Below are positions 16,764-25,208 of a stretch of 39,318 bases of DNA, piece by piece. The notes beneath the pieces were generated by a model. It was not told where the DNA came from and did no database searches. It saw only the letters and a list, made by a program, of their open reading frames with translations. A program made the position numbers and the translations under genes. The stretch lies in contig CAUJIC010000047.1 of assembly GCA_963205305.1 (NCBI GenBank), positions 1 through 39,318 of the forward strand. Direction: 5' to 3'. Every line of letters starts with the position of its first letter. The first letter of the stretch is position 1. The DNA is from Pseudomonadota bacterium. GTDB lineage: Bacteria; Pseudomonadota; Alphaproteobacteria; Rickettsiales; UBA3002.

Positions 16764-18230
16764 CTAGCTCTCCAACCGATAATTTGGCGCTTCTTTGGTG
16801 ATGGTAATGTCGTGCACATGGCTCTCGCGCAGGCCAGCCCCTGTCATCCGCACAAATTTGCAGTTATTGCGCATGGATTCAATGGTCGCGTTGCCCGTGT
16901 AGCCCATGGAGGCTTTGAGCCCGCCCACCAGCTGGTGGATGACCCCCGCCACCGAACCTTTGAACGGCACACGCCCCTCGACCCCTTCGGGCACCAGTTT
17001 CAGGGCTTCGGTCACCTCTGCTTGGAAGTAACGGTCGGCCGAGCCTTTGGCCATGGCGCCCACACTGCCCATGCCGCGATAGGTTTTGTAGCTGCGGCCT
17101 TGGAACAAAATCACCTCGCCGGGGGATTCCTCAGTACCCGCGAACAGCGAGCCGATCATCGCCACGTTCGCGCCAGCCGCAATGGCCTTCGCAAAATCGC
17201 CACTGAACTTAATCCCGCCATCGGCAATGATGGGGATGCGCTTTTTCTCGGTCACCGAGCGTACATCCATAATCGCGCTCAGTTGCGGCACACCCACCCC
17301 CGCCACCATGCGGGTGGTACAAATGGACCCAGGGCCGATGCCCACTTTCACCGCATCTACCCCCGCAGCAATCAGTGCTTCGGCTGCTTCGGCAGTGGCA
17401 ATGTTACCTGCAATCACCGCGACATGGGGGTGTAACCTCTTGATCTCCTGCACGGTTTGCAAAACGCCTTTGCTGTGGCCGTGCGCGGTGTCCACAATAA
17501 TCACATCCACATCGGCAGCGATGAGTGCTTCGGCGCGCGCAATACCCTCCGCCCCCGTACCGACCGCGGCGGCCACACGCAAACGACCTCGCTCATCCTT
17601 CGCGGCTTGCGGATATTTCACTGATTTTTCAATATCTTTAACCGTTATCAACCCCACGCAGCGATAATTCACATCCACCACCAGCAGCTTTTCGATACGG
17701 TGTTGGTGCAGCAATTTCTTTGCTTCTTCCTTGCTGATGCCCTCTTTGGTCGTGATCAGTTTCTTGGTCATTAAGTCAGCCACAGGCTGCTTTAAATCGG
17801 TAGCGAAACGAACATCGCGGTTGGTGAGAATACCCACCAACGTGCCATCCTTTTCTGTCACGGGGATGCCCGAGATATGGTTCGCATCCATCAGCGCATA
17901 GGCATCGGCCAGTGTTTTATCAGGGGTGATGGTAACAGGGTTGACCACCATGCCCGATTCGAACTTCTTCACCCGCGTTACTTCGTTGGCTTGTGCCTCG
18001 AGATCCATGTTCTTGTGGATGGTGCCGATACCGCCATGCTGCGCCATAGCAATCGCAAGGGACGACTCCGTCACCGTGTCCATCGCCGCCGACATGAGGG
18101 GGATGCCCAGCTCAATGCCCTGCGTCAGCTTAGTTTTTGTATCGGCATCGCGCGGCAACACCTCGGAAGCGCCTGGCTTGAGCAGCACGTCATCAAACGT
18201 TAAGGCGAGGGGAAATGGGGAATCGGTCAT
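16764..18230 (-). CDS. guaB: Inosine-5'-monophosphate dehydrogenase GuaB
   Basis: A 488-residue IMPDH, the usual bacterial length. It oxidises IMP to XMP with NAD, the first committed step of GMP synthesis. The TIM-barrel core is interrupted by a CBS pair (about residues 95-205). The catalytic loop [11 protein letters not shown] holds the nucleophilic Cys, and the flap region [12 protein letters not shown] is present. The ATG has GAGGA 5 bases upstream. A perfect -35-like TTGACA lies upstream at 18288-18293, but its partner -10 is poor. It is followed by rsmB 63 bases downstream. Confidence 0.97.
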   Translation of the reverse strand: MTDSPFPLALTFDDVLLKPGASEVLPRDADTKTKLTQGIELGIPLMSAAMDTVTESSLAIAMAQHGGIGTIHKNMDLEAQANEVTRVKKFESGMVVNPVTITPDKTLADAYALMDANHISGIPVTEKDGTLVGILTNRDVRFATDLKQPVADLMTKKLITTKEGISKEEAKKLLHQHRIEKLLVVDVNYRCVGLITVKDIEKSVKYPQAAKDERGRLRVAAAVGTGAEGIARAEALIAADVDVIIVDTAHGHSKGVLQTVQEIKRLHPHVAVIAGNIATAEAAEALIAAGVDAVKVGIGPGSICTTRMVAGVGVPQLSAIMDVRSVTEKKRIPIIADGGIKFSGDFAKAIAAGANVAMIGSLFAGTEESPGEVILFQGRSYKTYRGMGSVGAMAKGSADRYFQAEVTEALKLVPEGVEGRVPFKGSVAGVIHQLVGGLKASMGYTGNATIESMRNNCKFVRMTGAGLRESHVHDITITKEAPNYRLES

Positions 18231-18324
18231 GCAATCCTCGGGCGGCTTGGGTGAAAGCGGATTGCAGCGCTTGTTCGCACGCTAGGAGGGAATTGTCAAG
18301 AAACTCGATGCGCGCGGCCGTGCT

Positions 18325-18861
18325 TTATTTGGCAACGCTCGCCACCAACCGGTCTGATAGCTTCACGGGCATGGAGGTTAATTGGCCAAGCATTTCAGTG
18401 CCCTTCGCCGCTGCTTTGGCACAGCCGATGGCTGCACCACCTACAAACAATACTTCAAGCGGAAGCGCCAATGGCCCAGTAGATGCAATGGCACCATGAA
18501 TAACAGGGTTAGTAGCGATGCTGGTGAAGCAGGCCATGCCAGCCATTGTGCCACTTGCCTTAACCGCGGAATCCACCGCACTCGTTCCTACTTTTTTGGG
18601 TGTAAAATTTTCTGCTACCGCGCTGCCCGCACTAGAAGCCGCATGCGCCGCACCGCCAATGTCACCATCGAGCAGGTCGTGACCACCTTTTTTGGCGGCA
18701 GCGCGCACGCGCGGATCCATCGCTGCGGTAAAAAGTCCTTCACTCATGCTGACAGCAACCCCCGCAAGCGGCATGCCCTTGAACTGCGCGTCCATAATCT
18801 GCCTAAAGGCATCTTTAGCCATGGCTTTTTGGGTTTCTTGCTCTTGCGTGGTGACCTTCAT
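18325..18861 (-). CDS. Unknown Ala/Gly-rich protein with an upstream Pho box
   Basis: A 178-residue protein I do not recognise. The N-terminus (1-45) is amphipathic and helical, and the middle is rich in Ala, Gly and Ser. Two moderately hydrophobic stretches at about 102-126 and 130-150 (containing CFTSIATNP and LPLEVLFVGGAAIGCAKAAAKG) may touch a membrane. There is no signal peptide. The start has AGGAG 7 bases upstream. A perfect match to the E. coli Pho box lies 64 bases before the start and reads in the gene's direction, which suggests induction when phosphate is scarce. Flanking genes are guaB and rlmE. Confidence 0.75.
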   Translation of the reverse strand: MKVTTQEQETQKAMAKDAFRQIMDAQFKGMPLAGVAVSMSEGLFTAAMDPRVRAAAKKGGHDLLDGDIGGAAHAASSAGSAVAENFTPKKVGTSAVDSAVKASGTMAGMACFTSIATNPVIHGAIASTGPLALPLEVLFVGGAAIGCAKAAAKGTEMLGQLTSMPVKLSDRLVASVAK

Positions 18862-18891
18862 AAACGCACTCCTATTTAGGTGGGGGCTTAT

Positions 18892-18910
18892 GCTAAAAAT
18901 ACGCTAAAAA
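18892..18910. repeat. Two 8-base direct repeats at 11-base spacing
   Basis: GCTAAAAA occurs at 18892-18899 and 18903-18910, exactly 11 bases apart, between the Pho box and the start of the unknown gene. One-turn spacing is typical of tandem binding of a response regulator, but the site could also be part of the AT-rich promoter core. Confidence 0.3.
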
Positions 18911-18924
18911 CGGCCATTTCTCAA

Positions 18925-18942
18925 ATGACAGTTTTATGACAG
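18925..18942 (-). promoter_or_regulatory. Pho box (predicted PhoB site), perfect
   Basis: On the minus strand the site reads CTGTCATAAAACTGTCAT: two CTGTCAT half-sites 11 bases apart with an AAAA linker. This matches the E. coli Pho consensus CTGTCATA(A/T)A(A/T)CTGTCA(C/T) at all 18 positions. It faces the unknown gene starting at 18861. Confidence 0.8.
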
Positions 18943-18966
18943 TGCGTTACAAAAAAGCGGGAATTG

Positions 18967-19659
18967 CTAACCGCGAAAACCCATGGCCACTACATAGCTT
19001 TCCGCCGAATCAGAGCGGGAGGATTTGGGTTTGGCGTGCTTCACGGTGGCAAAATCTTTCTGCATTTGCTTCAGCAGTTCGCTCTCGGTGCCACCTTTGA
19101 GCACTTTGCAGATGAACGTGCCACCCTGCTCTAGTACCTCGGTCGCGAACAGATAAGCCAACTCGCACAGATGGATAATGCGCAAATGGTCGGTCGGCGT
19201 GTGGCCTGTGGTGTTGGCGGCCATGTCGCTCATCACCAAATCCGCTTTACCGCCGAGCAGATTTTTCATAATCTCGGGTGCATCTTCGGCGAGGAAATCC
19301 TGCACAATCAGCTCGGCACCCACAATCTTGGGCACCTCCAGTAAATCACACCCCACAATTTTGCCATGGCCACCGAGCTTAGCCACAGCCACTTGGCTCC
19401 ACCCACCTGGGGCGCAACCCAAATCCACAATACGCATGCCCGCTTTCAGCAGGTGGTATTTTTCATCGAGGTCGATCAGCTTGAACGCCGCGCGGCTGCG
19501 GTAGCCCTCGGCCTTTGCCTTGGCCACATAGGGGTCGTTCAACTGCCGCGCCAGCCAGCGCGCGCTGCTATTGCTGCGCTTCTTCGCGGTTTTCACATTC
19601 ACATGCAACCCGCGCGAGCTGGATTTTTTATTGATTTTCTTGGTCGGTTTTTTGGCCAT
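18967..19659 (-). CDS. rlmE: 23S rRNA 2'-O-ribose methyltransferase RlmE (FtsJ)
   Basis: A 230-residue FtsJ-family enzyme with a Lys-rich N-terminal extension of about 30 residues. It methylates U2552 of 23S rRNA in the late large subunit. The SAM-binding stretch RIVDLGCAPGGWSQVA, the catalytic Lys in SRAAFKLIDLDEKY, Asp in LVMSDMAANTTGH, Lys in FICKVLKGG and Glu in SAESYVVAMGF reproduce the K-D-K-E tetrad. The ATG overlaps the gppA stop (TAATG), so it is translationally coupled to gppA. Confidence 0.95.
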   Translation of the reverse strand: MAKKPTKKINKKSSSRGLHVNVKTAKKRSNSSARWLARQLNDPYVAKAKAEGYRSRAAFKLIDLDEKYHLLKAGMRIVDLGCAPGGWSQVAVAKLGGHGKIVGCDLLEVPKIVGAELIVQDFLAEDAPEIMKNLLGGKADLVMSDMAANTTGHTPTDHLRIIHLCELAYLFATEVLEQGGTFICKVLKGGTESELLKQMQKDFATVKHAKPKSSRSDSAESYVVAMGFRG

Positions 19660-20732
19660 TAGATGGGAATCACTTCGCGCATCAGGCTGACAATAATTCC
19701 CTCGCGCACGCCACGGTCGGCGATGGTGATTTTATCAATCGGGAAGGTACGAGCAATCGCCTCGAAAATCGCGCAGCCACTGAGAATGAAATCGGTGCGG
19801 CTGCTACCAATGCAGGGGTGTGCGGCACGCGCTGCAGGGCTCATGCGCATCAAGGTTTGCGTGGCGCCACGAATATCCGAAATACTGAGTTTGATGCCAT
19901 CGATTTTGCTGCGGTCATAATGCGGCAAATCGAGGTGAATAGCCGCCAGCGTTGTTACGGTGCCGCTGGTGCTTAACATCTGCACATCTTCCTTCCACAT
20001 ACGCGCAGCGATTTGGTTGTCGCGCTCCATGGGCGTCAGCAAGCTGCTAATTTTAGCGACGATTTCCTCGAAATACATTTCGGTGAACGCGGGGCCACCA
20101 AATTGCTCGCTCATATTCATCACGCCGTAAGGTAACGAAACCCAATCCTGAATCAGGTGGCGCTTATGGCTGTTGAGCGGTTGCTCGGGGTCAATCTTCA
20201 CCCACATGAACTCGGTGGAACCACCACCAATATCGAACGCGAGTGCGTGGCTAGTATCTTTCATCAGGAGCGATGAGCAGCCTAAGAACGCGAGGCGCGC
20301 CTCTTCCTCGTTGCTAATAATATCAATCGAAAGGCCAAGCTCATCTTTCACGCGCACCAAAAAATGCTCGGCGTTACTTGCGCGACGGCAGGCTTCTGTT
20401 GCCACGAAACGAAGTTTCGCAATATTATAGCGATCAAGCTTTTGCTTACAGGTCGCAAGCGCGCGCATGGTGCGGCGCATGGCTTCCTCGCTCAGGCGGC
20501 CTGTGTCACTCACCCCTTCGCCCAAGCGCACAATGCGCGAATAGCTATCCACCACCTTTAAGGTTTTGTGTTGGGTGTGCTGCTGGAAGCTGGGCTTGGC
20601 AATCAGCAAACGGCAGTTATTGGTACCAAGGTCGAGCGCTGCATAAAGCTCGCCCGCGCTTTCAGCGCGATTTTCCTCGGCTATACGTTGCTGGAGGGCC
20701 TCAATATCTTCGGCTGATAATTCCTGTTTCAT
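19659..20732 (-). CDS. gppA: Ppx/GppA-family exopolyphosphatase/pppGpp phosphatase
   Basis: A 357-residue actin-fold phosphatase of the Ppx/GppA family. The phosphate loops ALDLGTNNCRLLIA and AFDIGGGSTEFMW are clear. It is the short form that lacks the C-terminal HD-like domain, as usual in alphaproteobacteria. It hydrolyses polyphosphate and/or pppGpp; the sequence does not decide which. Reading back to 20861 would add a poor N-terminus, while the ATG at 20730-20732 (or the one at 20736-20738) sits directly behind a promoter-like TTGTAC-18-TATAGT. Pairing with rlmE is common in this class. Confidence 0.9.
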   Translation of the reverse strand: MKQELSAEDIEALQQRIAEENRAESAGELYAALDLGTNNCRLLIAKPSFQQHTQHKTLKVVDSYSRIVRLGEGVSDTGRLSEEAMRRTMRALATCKQKLDRYNIAKLRFVATEACRRASNAEHFLVRVKDELGLSIDIISNEEEARLAFLGCSSLLMKDTSHALAFDIGGGSTEFMWVKIDPEQPLNSHKRHLIQDWVSLPYGVMNMSEQFGGPAFTEMYFEEIVAKISSLLTPMERDNQIAARMWKEDVQMLSTSGTVTTLAAIHLDLPHYDRSKIDGIKLSISDIRGATQTLMRMSPAARAAHPCIGSSRTDFILSGCAIFEAIARTFPIDKITIADRGVREGIIVSLMREVIPI

Positions 20733-20738
20733 GCCCAT

Positions 20739-20768
20739 ACTATAGCGGCAATTTGCCGCGATGTACAA
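20739..20768 (-). promoter_or_regulatory. Predicted gppA promoter with a palindrome in its spacer
   Basis: On the minus strand TTGTAC (20763-20768), an 18-base spacer and TATAGT (20739-20744) are followed after 6 bases by the ATG. The spacer contains a perfect palindrome at 20745-20759 with arms GCGGCAA and TTGCCGC around a single base. A protein bound there would block RNA polymerase. Confidence 0.5.
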
Positions 20769-20876
20769 GCCCCACGCGCACTTCATTTCATTCGGGAGGC
20801 AAAAATACCTAAAAATTTCAGTATTTTGCTCGCATTCAGCGGAGCGCCTGAAATTCCTCACATTTTTGTCATGGCG

Positions 20877-20891
20877 TTAACCAAAACTTAA
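20877..20891 (+). promoter_or_regulatory. CtrA-type box upstream of the 405-residue-frame unknown gene
   Basis: TTAACCAAAACTTAA fits TTAA-N7-TTAA, the CtrA-binding consensus of alphaproteobacteria. It lies 7 bases before a -10-like TATGGT (20899-20904), so it would cover about -34 to -20. The same 15 bases occur again at 29486-29500. Confidence 0.6.
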
Positions 20892-20910
20892 AAGGTGCTA
20901 TGGTAGTGTG

Positions 20911-22125
20911 ATGGCTATGAACCAACCCACAAGTAACATTCTTAAGGGATTCGACTACCGCCACTTCGCCGAGAAGTTGGGGGCTGTCGCTCAAAAAACG
21001 CCGGCCAACGCCTTACCACCGCAAACGGCCAAGCCCGTACGCTCGCCCGAGGAACAGGCGATGTTCGACCTTAAGGCGCGCCTGCTCGACCAAGCCAGAG
21101 CAACTGCCAGCAGCAAAAATGAACAATTCTCCCTTGAACATTACCGTAAAGCATCGGAAGCCTTCGCCGCCACGGAACAAGGCCAGAAAATGGTGGCAGA
21201 CAAGCAATGGAACCCTGCCATCTATGCCGACTTGTCTGGGCAGAACCTCGACGGCATCCGTCTGAGCGACCCTAAGGTGGCCGTGGCGGAGCCAACGCAT
21301 TTAAGCAAGCCAACAAACGCTGATTACGACTCGTTTGACCGCGATGGGGACGGCAAAATCAACAGTCCTGCGGTTAGTAGCTTCTATGATAATATCAGGC
21401 TCGATGGTGCCTCACTGCGCGAGGCATTTGTCGAGCCCGCAACCAGCTTCAACGTAGAAGTCGCCACAGCAAAAGATTTAAAAGGGATCACCTTCAGCGG
21501 CATGAATGACGGCGACCACTTCACCTTTGGTGCAAACGCACACTACCAAGATGTTCGGTTGGAGAATGTCCATGGTGGCCAAATCACCTTCAACGGCACG
21601 GTCGAGGGCGTCAGCATTTCGGGCAAAAGTGCAAGCATCGCCATCGGCGACCACGCACGTGTGAGCGATGTTCAAACCTCCGATGGGTTCAGCATCATCC
21701 ATCTAGATATGGGCGCCGGCGCCGTGGTCTCGAATGCCGATTTAAGCAAGGCAACTATCTCCATGACCAGCCATTTCGAGGCGGGCGCGGTGCTACAAAA
21801 TGTGCAGCTGAGCAGCAATCTCAACGGCCTCGACCTGAGTGGCGTAAAACTGTTTAACGTGGCGATTGACGGTAATGCCATCACACACCCCTCGCAACTG
21901 CCTGAAAGCGTCACCTTCGATGCACGCACCACGGTCAGCGCCAGCCCCGAATTTGTACGCGAGCACAGCCCCGAAACAGCTCTTCCCTCCACAGGTCGCC
22001 TTCCAGTAGCAGATACTACGTTAAATGCCGCACTTTCAGGTGCCTACAACCCTGCGAAGGACATCACTGCGCGCCTACAGCCTGAGGTTACGGTGGCTCA
22101 CAGCCTGCCCAGCAGCAACGCGTAA
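20911..22125 (+). CDS. Unknown protein with an EF-hand-like loop and pentapeptide/beta-helix-like repeats
   Basis: A 404-residue protein of unknown function with no signal peptide or membrane helix. A helical N-terminal region (about 1-100) precedes one pentapeptide-like stretch ([15 protein letters not shown], about 107-121). A Ca2+-binding-like loop [12 protein letters not shown] follows at 143-154; its 12th position is Ala rather than the usual Glu. From about 185 to 325 the sequence alternates short beta strands and turns, including NADLSKATI and [16 protein letters not shown], which suggests a right-handed beta-helix. The start at 20911 follows TATGGT by 6 bases; a GTG one codon earlier is possible. 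The CtrA-type box upstream suggests cell-cycle or motility control. Confidence 0.75.
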   Translation: MAMNQPTSNILKGFDYRHFAEKLGAVAQKTPANALPPQTAKPVRSPEEQAMFDLKARLLDQARATASSKNEQFSLEHYRKASEAFAATEQGQKMVADKQWNPAIYADLSGQNLDGIRLSDPKVAVAEPTHLSKPTNADYDSFDRDGDGKINSPAVSSFYDNIRLDGASLREAFVEPATSFNVEVATAKDLKGITFSGMNDGDHFTFGANAHYQDVRLENVHGGQITFNGTVEGVSISGKSASIAIGDHARVSDVQTSDGFSIIHLDMGAGAVVSNADLSKATISMTSHFEAGAVLQNVQLSSNLNGLDLSGVKLFNVAIDGNAITHPSQLPESVTFDARTTVSASPEFVREHSPETALPSTGRLPVADTTLNAALSGAYNPAKDITARLQPEVTVAHSLPSSNA

Positions 22126-22202
22126 CCGCGCCGCCGCCTTCCTTCCTTGCATTCCTTGCCAAAATCCGTATATTCCAGCCTCCATTTTTAACGCGAGGCA
22201 TC

Positions 22203-22847
22203 ATGACGCCCCCCATTACAGCAAAAGCTAGCACGCTTACGGCGGCTAACCAGAACCAGCAGCCCACGCAGCGCCCAAGCGCCGACGAGGCCATGGAAGC
22301 CGTACGCACGCTGATTCGTTGGGCAGGTGATAACCCCGCGCGCGAAGGGTTGATCGAAACTCCCCAGCGCGTCATCGAAGCCTACCGCGAGTTTTACTCG
22401 GGCTACGAGGAAGACCCCGAAGCCGTGCTTGCCAAAACCTTCGAGGAAGTGGCGGGATACGATGAAATTGTGCTGCTCAAGAACATGCATTTCGAATCGC
22501 ACTGCGAGCACCATATGGTGCCTATTATTGGCCGCGCGCACATTGCCTATTTGCCCGATAGGAAAGTGGTGGGCTTAAGCAAAATTGCACGCCTGCTCGA
22601 TGTATTTGCCAAGCGCCTGCAAACGCAGGAATTGATGACCCAGCAGATTGCCGACGTGATTGAAAAGGTACTGGCCCCTCGCGGCGTGGCCGTGATTATC
22701 GATGCGAACCACGAATGTATGAGCACCCGCGGTGTGCACAAAACAGGCTCCACCACCATCACCACCCAAATGCGCGGTGCGTTCAAAACCGATAAAGATG
22801 CCCGCGCCGAAGTGATGCGTATGGTGGCCTCAAGCGATATTGGCTAA
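22203..22847 (+). CDS. folE: GTP cyclohydrolase I FolE
   Basis: A 214-residue type I GTP cyclohydrolase, which turns GTP into 7,8-dihydroneopterin triphosphate at the start of folate synthesis. After a poorly conserved 30-residue N-terminus come [15 protein letters not shown], the zinc-binding [11 protein letters not shown] with Cys and His ligands, and the second Cys in [12 protein letters not shown], plus the C-terminal GAFKTD. All zinc ligands are present, so this is the zinc enzyme and not the FolE2 type. GAGG lies 5 bases before the ATG. The stop overlaps the maf start (TAATG). Confidence 0.96.
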   Translation: MTPPITAKASTLTAANQNQQPTQRPSADEAMEAVRTLIRWAGDNPAREGLIETPQRVIEAYREFYSGYEEDPEAVLAKTFEEVAGYDEIVLLKNMHFESHCEHHMVPIIGRAHIAYLPDRKVVGLSKIARLLDVFAKRLQTQELMTQQIADVIEKVLAPRGVAVIIDANHECMSTRGVHKTGSTTITTQMRGAFKTDKDARAEVMRMVASSDIG

Positions 22848-23449
22848 TGATCATTGCCCAGACCGCACCGCTCATTCTTGCTTCGGGTTCGTCCATCCGC
22901 CAGCAGATGCTAAAAGCGGTCGGCCTCACCTTCAGCGTGGTGCCGAGCGGGGTCGAGGAAGATGCAATCAAGGCCGCGATGCAGGATGCCCCCATCCCTG
23001 AACTTGCTGCAGCATTAGCGCGCGCAAAAACCTTGGCCGTAAGCGTACAGCACCCTGAGGCCTACACCATCGGCGCCGACCAAATTTGCGTACTGAATGG
23101 TGCGGCACTTTCGAAACCCATAACCTACGAGCGCGCCGAAGCGCAACTTGCCAGCATGAGCGGCCAAACCCACCAGCAGCATTGCGCCATGACACTCGCG
23201 CGCGGCAAGGATGTGGTGTGGGAGTTCCATGATGTAGCCGAGCTTACCATGCGCGCTCTCAGCCACGGGGAAATCCATGCCTATGTTGCGGCAGATGCCC
23301 CCCTCTCCTCCTGCGGTTCCTACAAGTTCGAAGGGCTGGGGCGCCATTTATTTGCCCGCGTGGTGGGCGATCACGATGTGGTGCAAGGCCTTGCCCTTGT
23401 GCCGCTACTGTCGCAATTGCATGCGCTGGGTATCATCACCCTCGCCTAG
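22847..23449 (+). CDS. maf: Maf-family nucleotide pyrophosphatase
   Basis: A 200-residue Maf/Ham1-fold protein. It shows the N-terminal LILASGSSIRQQMLKAVGLTF and the metal-binding YTIGADQICVLNG, followed by the KFEGLGRHLF region. Maf proteins hydrolyse non-canonical or modified nucleoside triphosphates; members differ between dTTP/UTP and 7-methyl-GTP, and I cannot assign the substrate with confidence. It overlaps folE by one base and is translationally coupled to it. Confidence 0.88.
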   Translation: MIIAQTAPLILASGSSIRQQMLKAVGLTFSVVPSGVEEDAIKAAMQDAPIPELAAALARAKTLAVSVQHPEAYTIGADQICVLNGAALSKPITYERAEAQLASMSGQTHQQHCAMTLARGKDVVWEFHDVAELTMRALSHGEIHAYVAADAPLSSCGSYKFEGLGRHLFARVVGDHDVVQGLALVPLLSQLHALGIITLA

Positions 23450-23534
23450 GCTTTTTAGAACACAGCCATACAAAAAAATGGCCTTAGCTGTGCATCAGCT
23501 GAGTCAAATCCTAGTGTGCGCCACCATAGTTTGC

Positions 23535-23540
23535 TAGAAT
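23535..23540 (+). promoter_or_regulatory. Extended -10 of the HD-GYP gene (leaderless candidate)
   Basis: TGCTAGAAT (extended -10, with TAGAAT at 23535-23540) ends 8 bases before the ATG at 23549, and there is no Shine-Dalgarno. The leader would be 0 to 2 bases. Confidence 0.4.
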
Positions 23541-23548
23541 GGTCTCTT

Positions 23549-25198
23549 ATGCAAGTAGCACACTCATACGATGCCGTAGCGCTCGCAAAACGACTGACGA
23601 ATATCGGGAAAGCCCTCAGCAGTGAGCGCGACCGCGATACGTTGCTTGAACATATTCTCCTTGCTGCCAAAGAAATCGCCCATGCGGATGGCGGCACGCT
23701 CTATCTGCTCTCAGCCGAAGGCGATGTGCTGGAATATGTCATTGTTCGTACCGATTCGCTGGGCATTGCATATGGCGGCACTACAGGTAAAAAACCGCCC
23801 TTCAAGATTGTGCGCGTCTTCGACCCACTTACCGATGAACCCGATATTCGTACCCAAGTCGTTCGTGCCGTGGTGAGGAAAGAATCCATCAACGTTACGG
23901 ATGCCTATAGCTCCACCGAGTTCGACTTCACTGGCACCAAAAAATTTGACATGAAATACGGGTTTCGCACGCGCTCGGTCATCACCATTCCGATGATCAA
24001 TCACCGCTCGGAGCCTATTGGCTGCTTGCAACTCATCAACGCGAAAGACCCCGCCACGGGCGCCACCATTCCCTTCACCGATGAGATGGTGGAGATTATC
24101 TCGTCGCTTGCCAGCCAAGCGGCGGTGATTGTCGATAAGGAAATGCTCATCAGCGAGCAAAAATTACTGCTCGAATCCTTCATCAAAATGATGGCGCAAG
24201 CGATCGATGCCAAATCGCCCTACACTGGCTCGCACTGTGTGCGCGTGCCAGTGCTGACCGAAATGCTAGCTGAAGCTGCATGCAACGACACCGAGGGCTT
24301 CTTCCGCAACTTTAGCATGAGTGACGAAGAGAAATACGAGCTGCACATCGCGGGTTGGCTGCACGATGCGGGCAAGATGGTCACGCCCACCCACATCATG
24401 GATAAGGCCACCAAGCTCGAAACGATTTATGACCGCATCCACCTTGTTGTCGCGCGGCTTGAAATTTTAAAACGCGAAGCGCGCATCCGCTACCTTGAAG
24501 CCATTGCCGAGGAAGGCGCAAACAAGAAGGCCCTGAGCGCCCGCTACGACGAAGAGATTGATGGCTACAACAATGATATCCAGTTCCTTCAGACTACCAA
24601 CATGGGTGGCGAGTTTATGGAGGACGAGAAGATCGAGCGCCTCAAAACGCTCGCCGAGCGCTCGCTCATCATCGATGGCAAGCCCCAGCCACTACTCACC
24701 ACCGATGAGGTCTATAATCTCTCCACCCGCCGTGGCACGATTACGGCCGAAGAGCGCCAGATCATGAACGACCACATGGTGCATACCGTCAATATGCTGG
24801 AATCCATGCCCTGGCCAAAACACCTGCAGCGCGTGCCTGAATATGCAACAGGCCACCACGAGAAAATGGATGGCACGGGCTACCCACGCGGGGTGCTGGG
24901 CGGCACAATGAGCGTGCCTGCACGCATGATGTGTATCGCCGATATTTTCGAGGCGCTCACCGCGAACGACCGCCCCTACAAAAAAGCCAAAACCTTATCC
25001 GAAGCGATGGGGATTATCGGTCAGTTCAAAAAGAACAACCACCTCGATCCGCATATCGTGGATTTCTTTGTCACCAGCAAAACCTACCGCAAATTCGCGG
25101 AGATGTTCCTGCCCCCTGAGCAGATTGATTACGTCGATGAAGCTTCCATCATCGCCATTGTTCCCGAGCCGATGAAGGTAAAGATGGCGCCGAAGTAA
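23549..25198 (+). CDS. GAF-HD-GYP cyclic-di-GMP phosphodiesterase
   Basis: A 549-residue cytoplasmic protein counted from the ATG at 23549; a GTG at 23516 would add 11 unlikely residues. A GAF sensor domain (about 20-190, containing TLYLLSAEGDVLEYVIV and QLINAKDPATG) leads into an HD-GYP domain. His272-Asp273 (GWLHDAGK) and the HHEKMDGTGYP motif at 436-446 are intact, so it should hydrolyse cyclic di-GMP. The interval between HD and GYP is about 164 residues, far longer than the roughly 60 of standard members. The extra part is highly charged and probably coiled-coil (about 295-375). A link to the motility genes in the window is plausible but unproven. Confidence 0.9.
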   Translation: MQVAHSYDAVALAKRLTNIGKALSSERDRDTLLEHILLAAKEIAHADGGTLYLLSAEGDVLEYVIVRTDSLGIAYGGTTGKKPPFKIVRVFDPLTDEPDIRTQVVRAVVRKESINVTDAYSSTEFDFTGTKKFDMKYGFRTRSVITIPMINHRSEPIGCLQLINAKDPATGATIPFTDEMVEIISSLASQAAVIVDKEMLISEQKLLLESFIKMMAQAIDAKSPYTGSHCVRVPVLTEMLAEAACNDTEGFFRNFSMSDEEKYELHIAGWLHDAGKMVTPTHIMDKATKLETIYDRIHLVVARLEILKREARIRYLEAIAEEGANKKALSARYDEEIDGYNNDIQFLQTTNMGGEFMEDEKIERLKTLAERSLIIDGKPQPLLTTDEVYNLSTRRGTITAEERQIMNDHMVHTVNMLESMPWPKHLQRVPEYATGHHEKMDGTGYPRGVLGGTMSVPARMMCIADIFEALTANDRPYKKAKTLSEAMGIIGQFKKNNHLDPHIVDFFVTSKTYRKFAEMFLPPEQIDYVDEASIIAIVPEPMKVKMAPK

Positions 25199-25208
25199 CG
25201 CTGCGCAT

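Noticed and set aside
18288-18293. Perfect TTGACA as the guaB -35
   Set aside because: At 17-18 bases downstream the -10 would read GAACAA or AACAAG, which is too poor to call a promoter.
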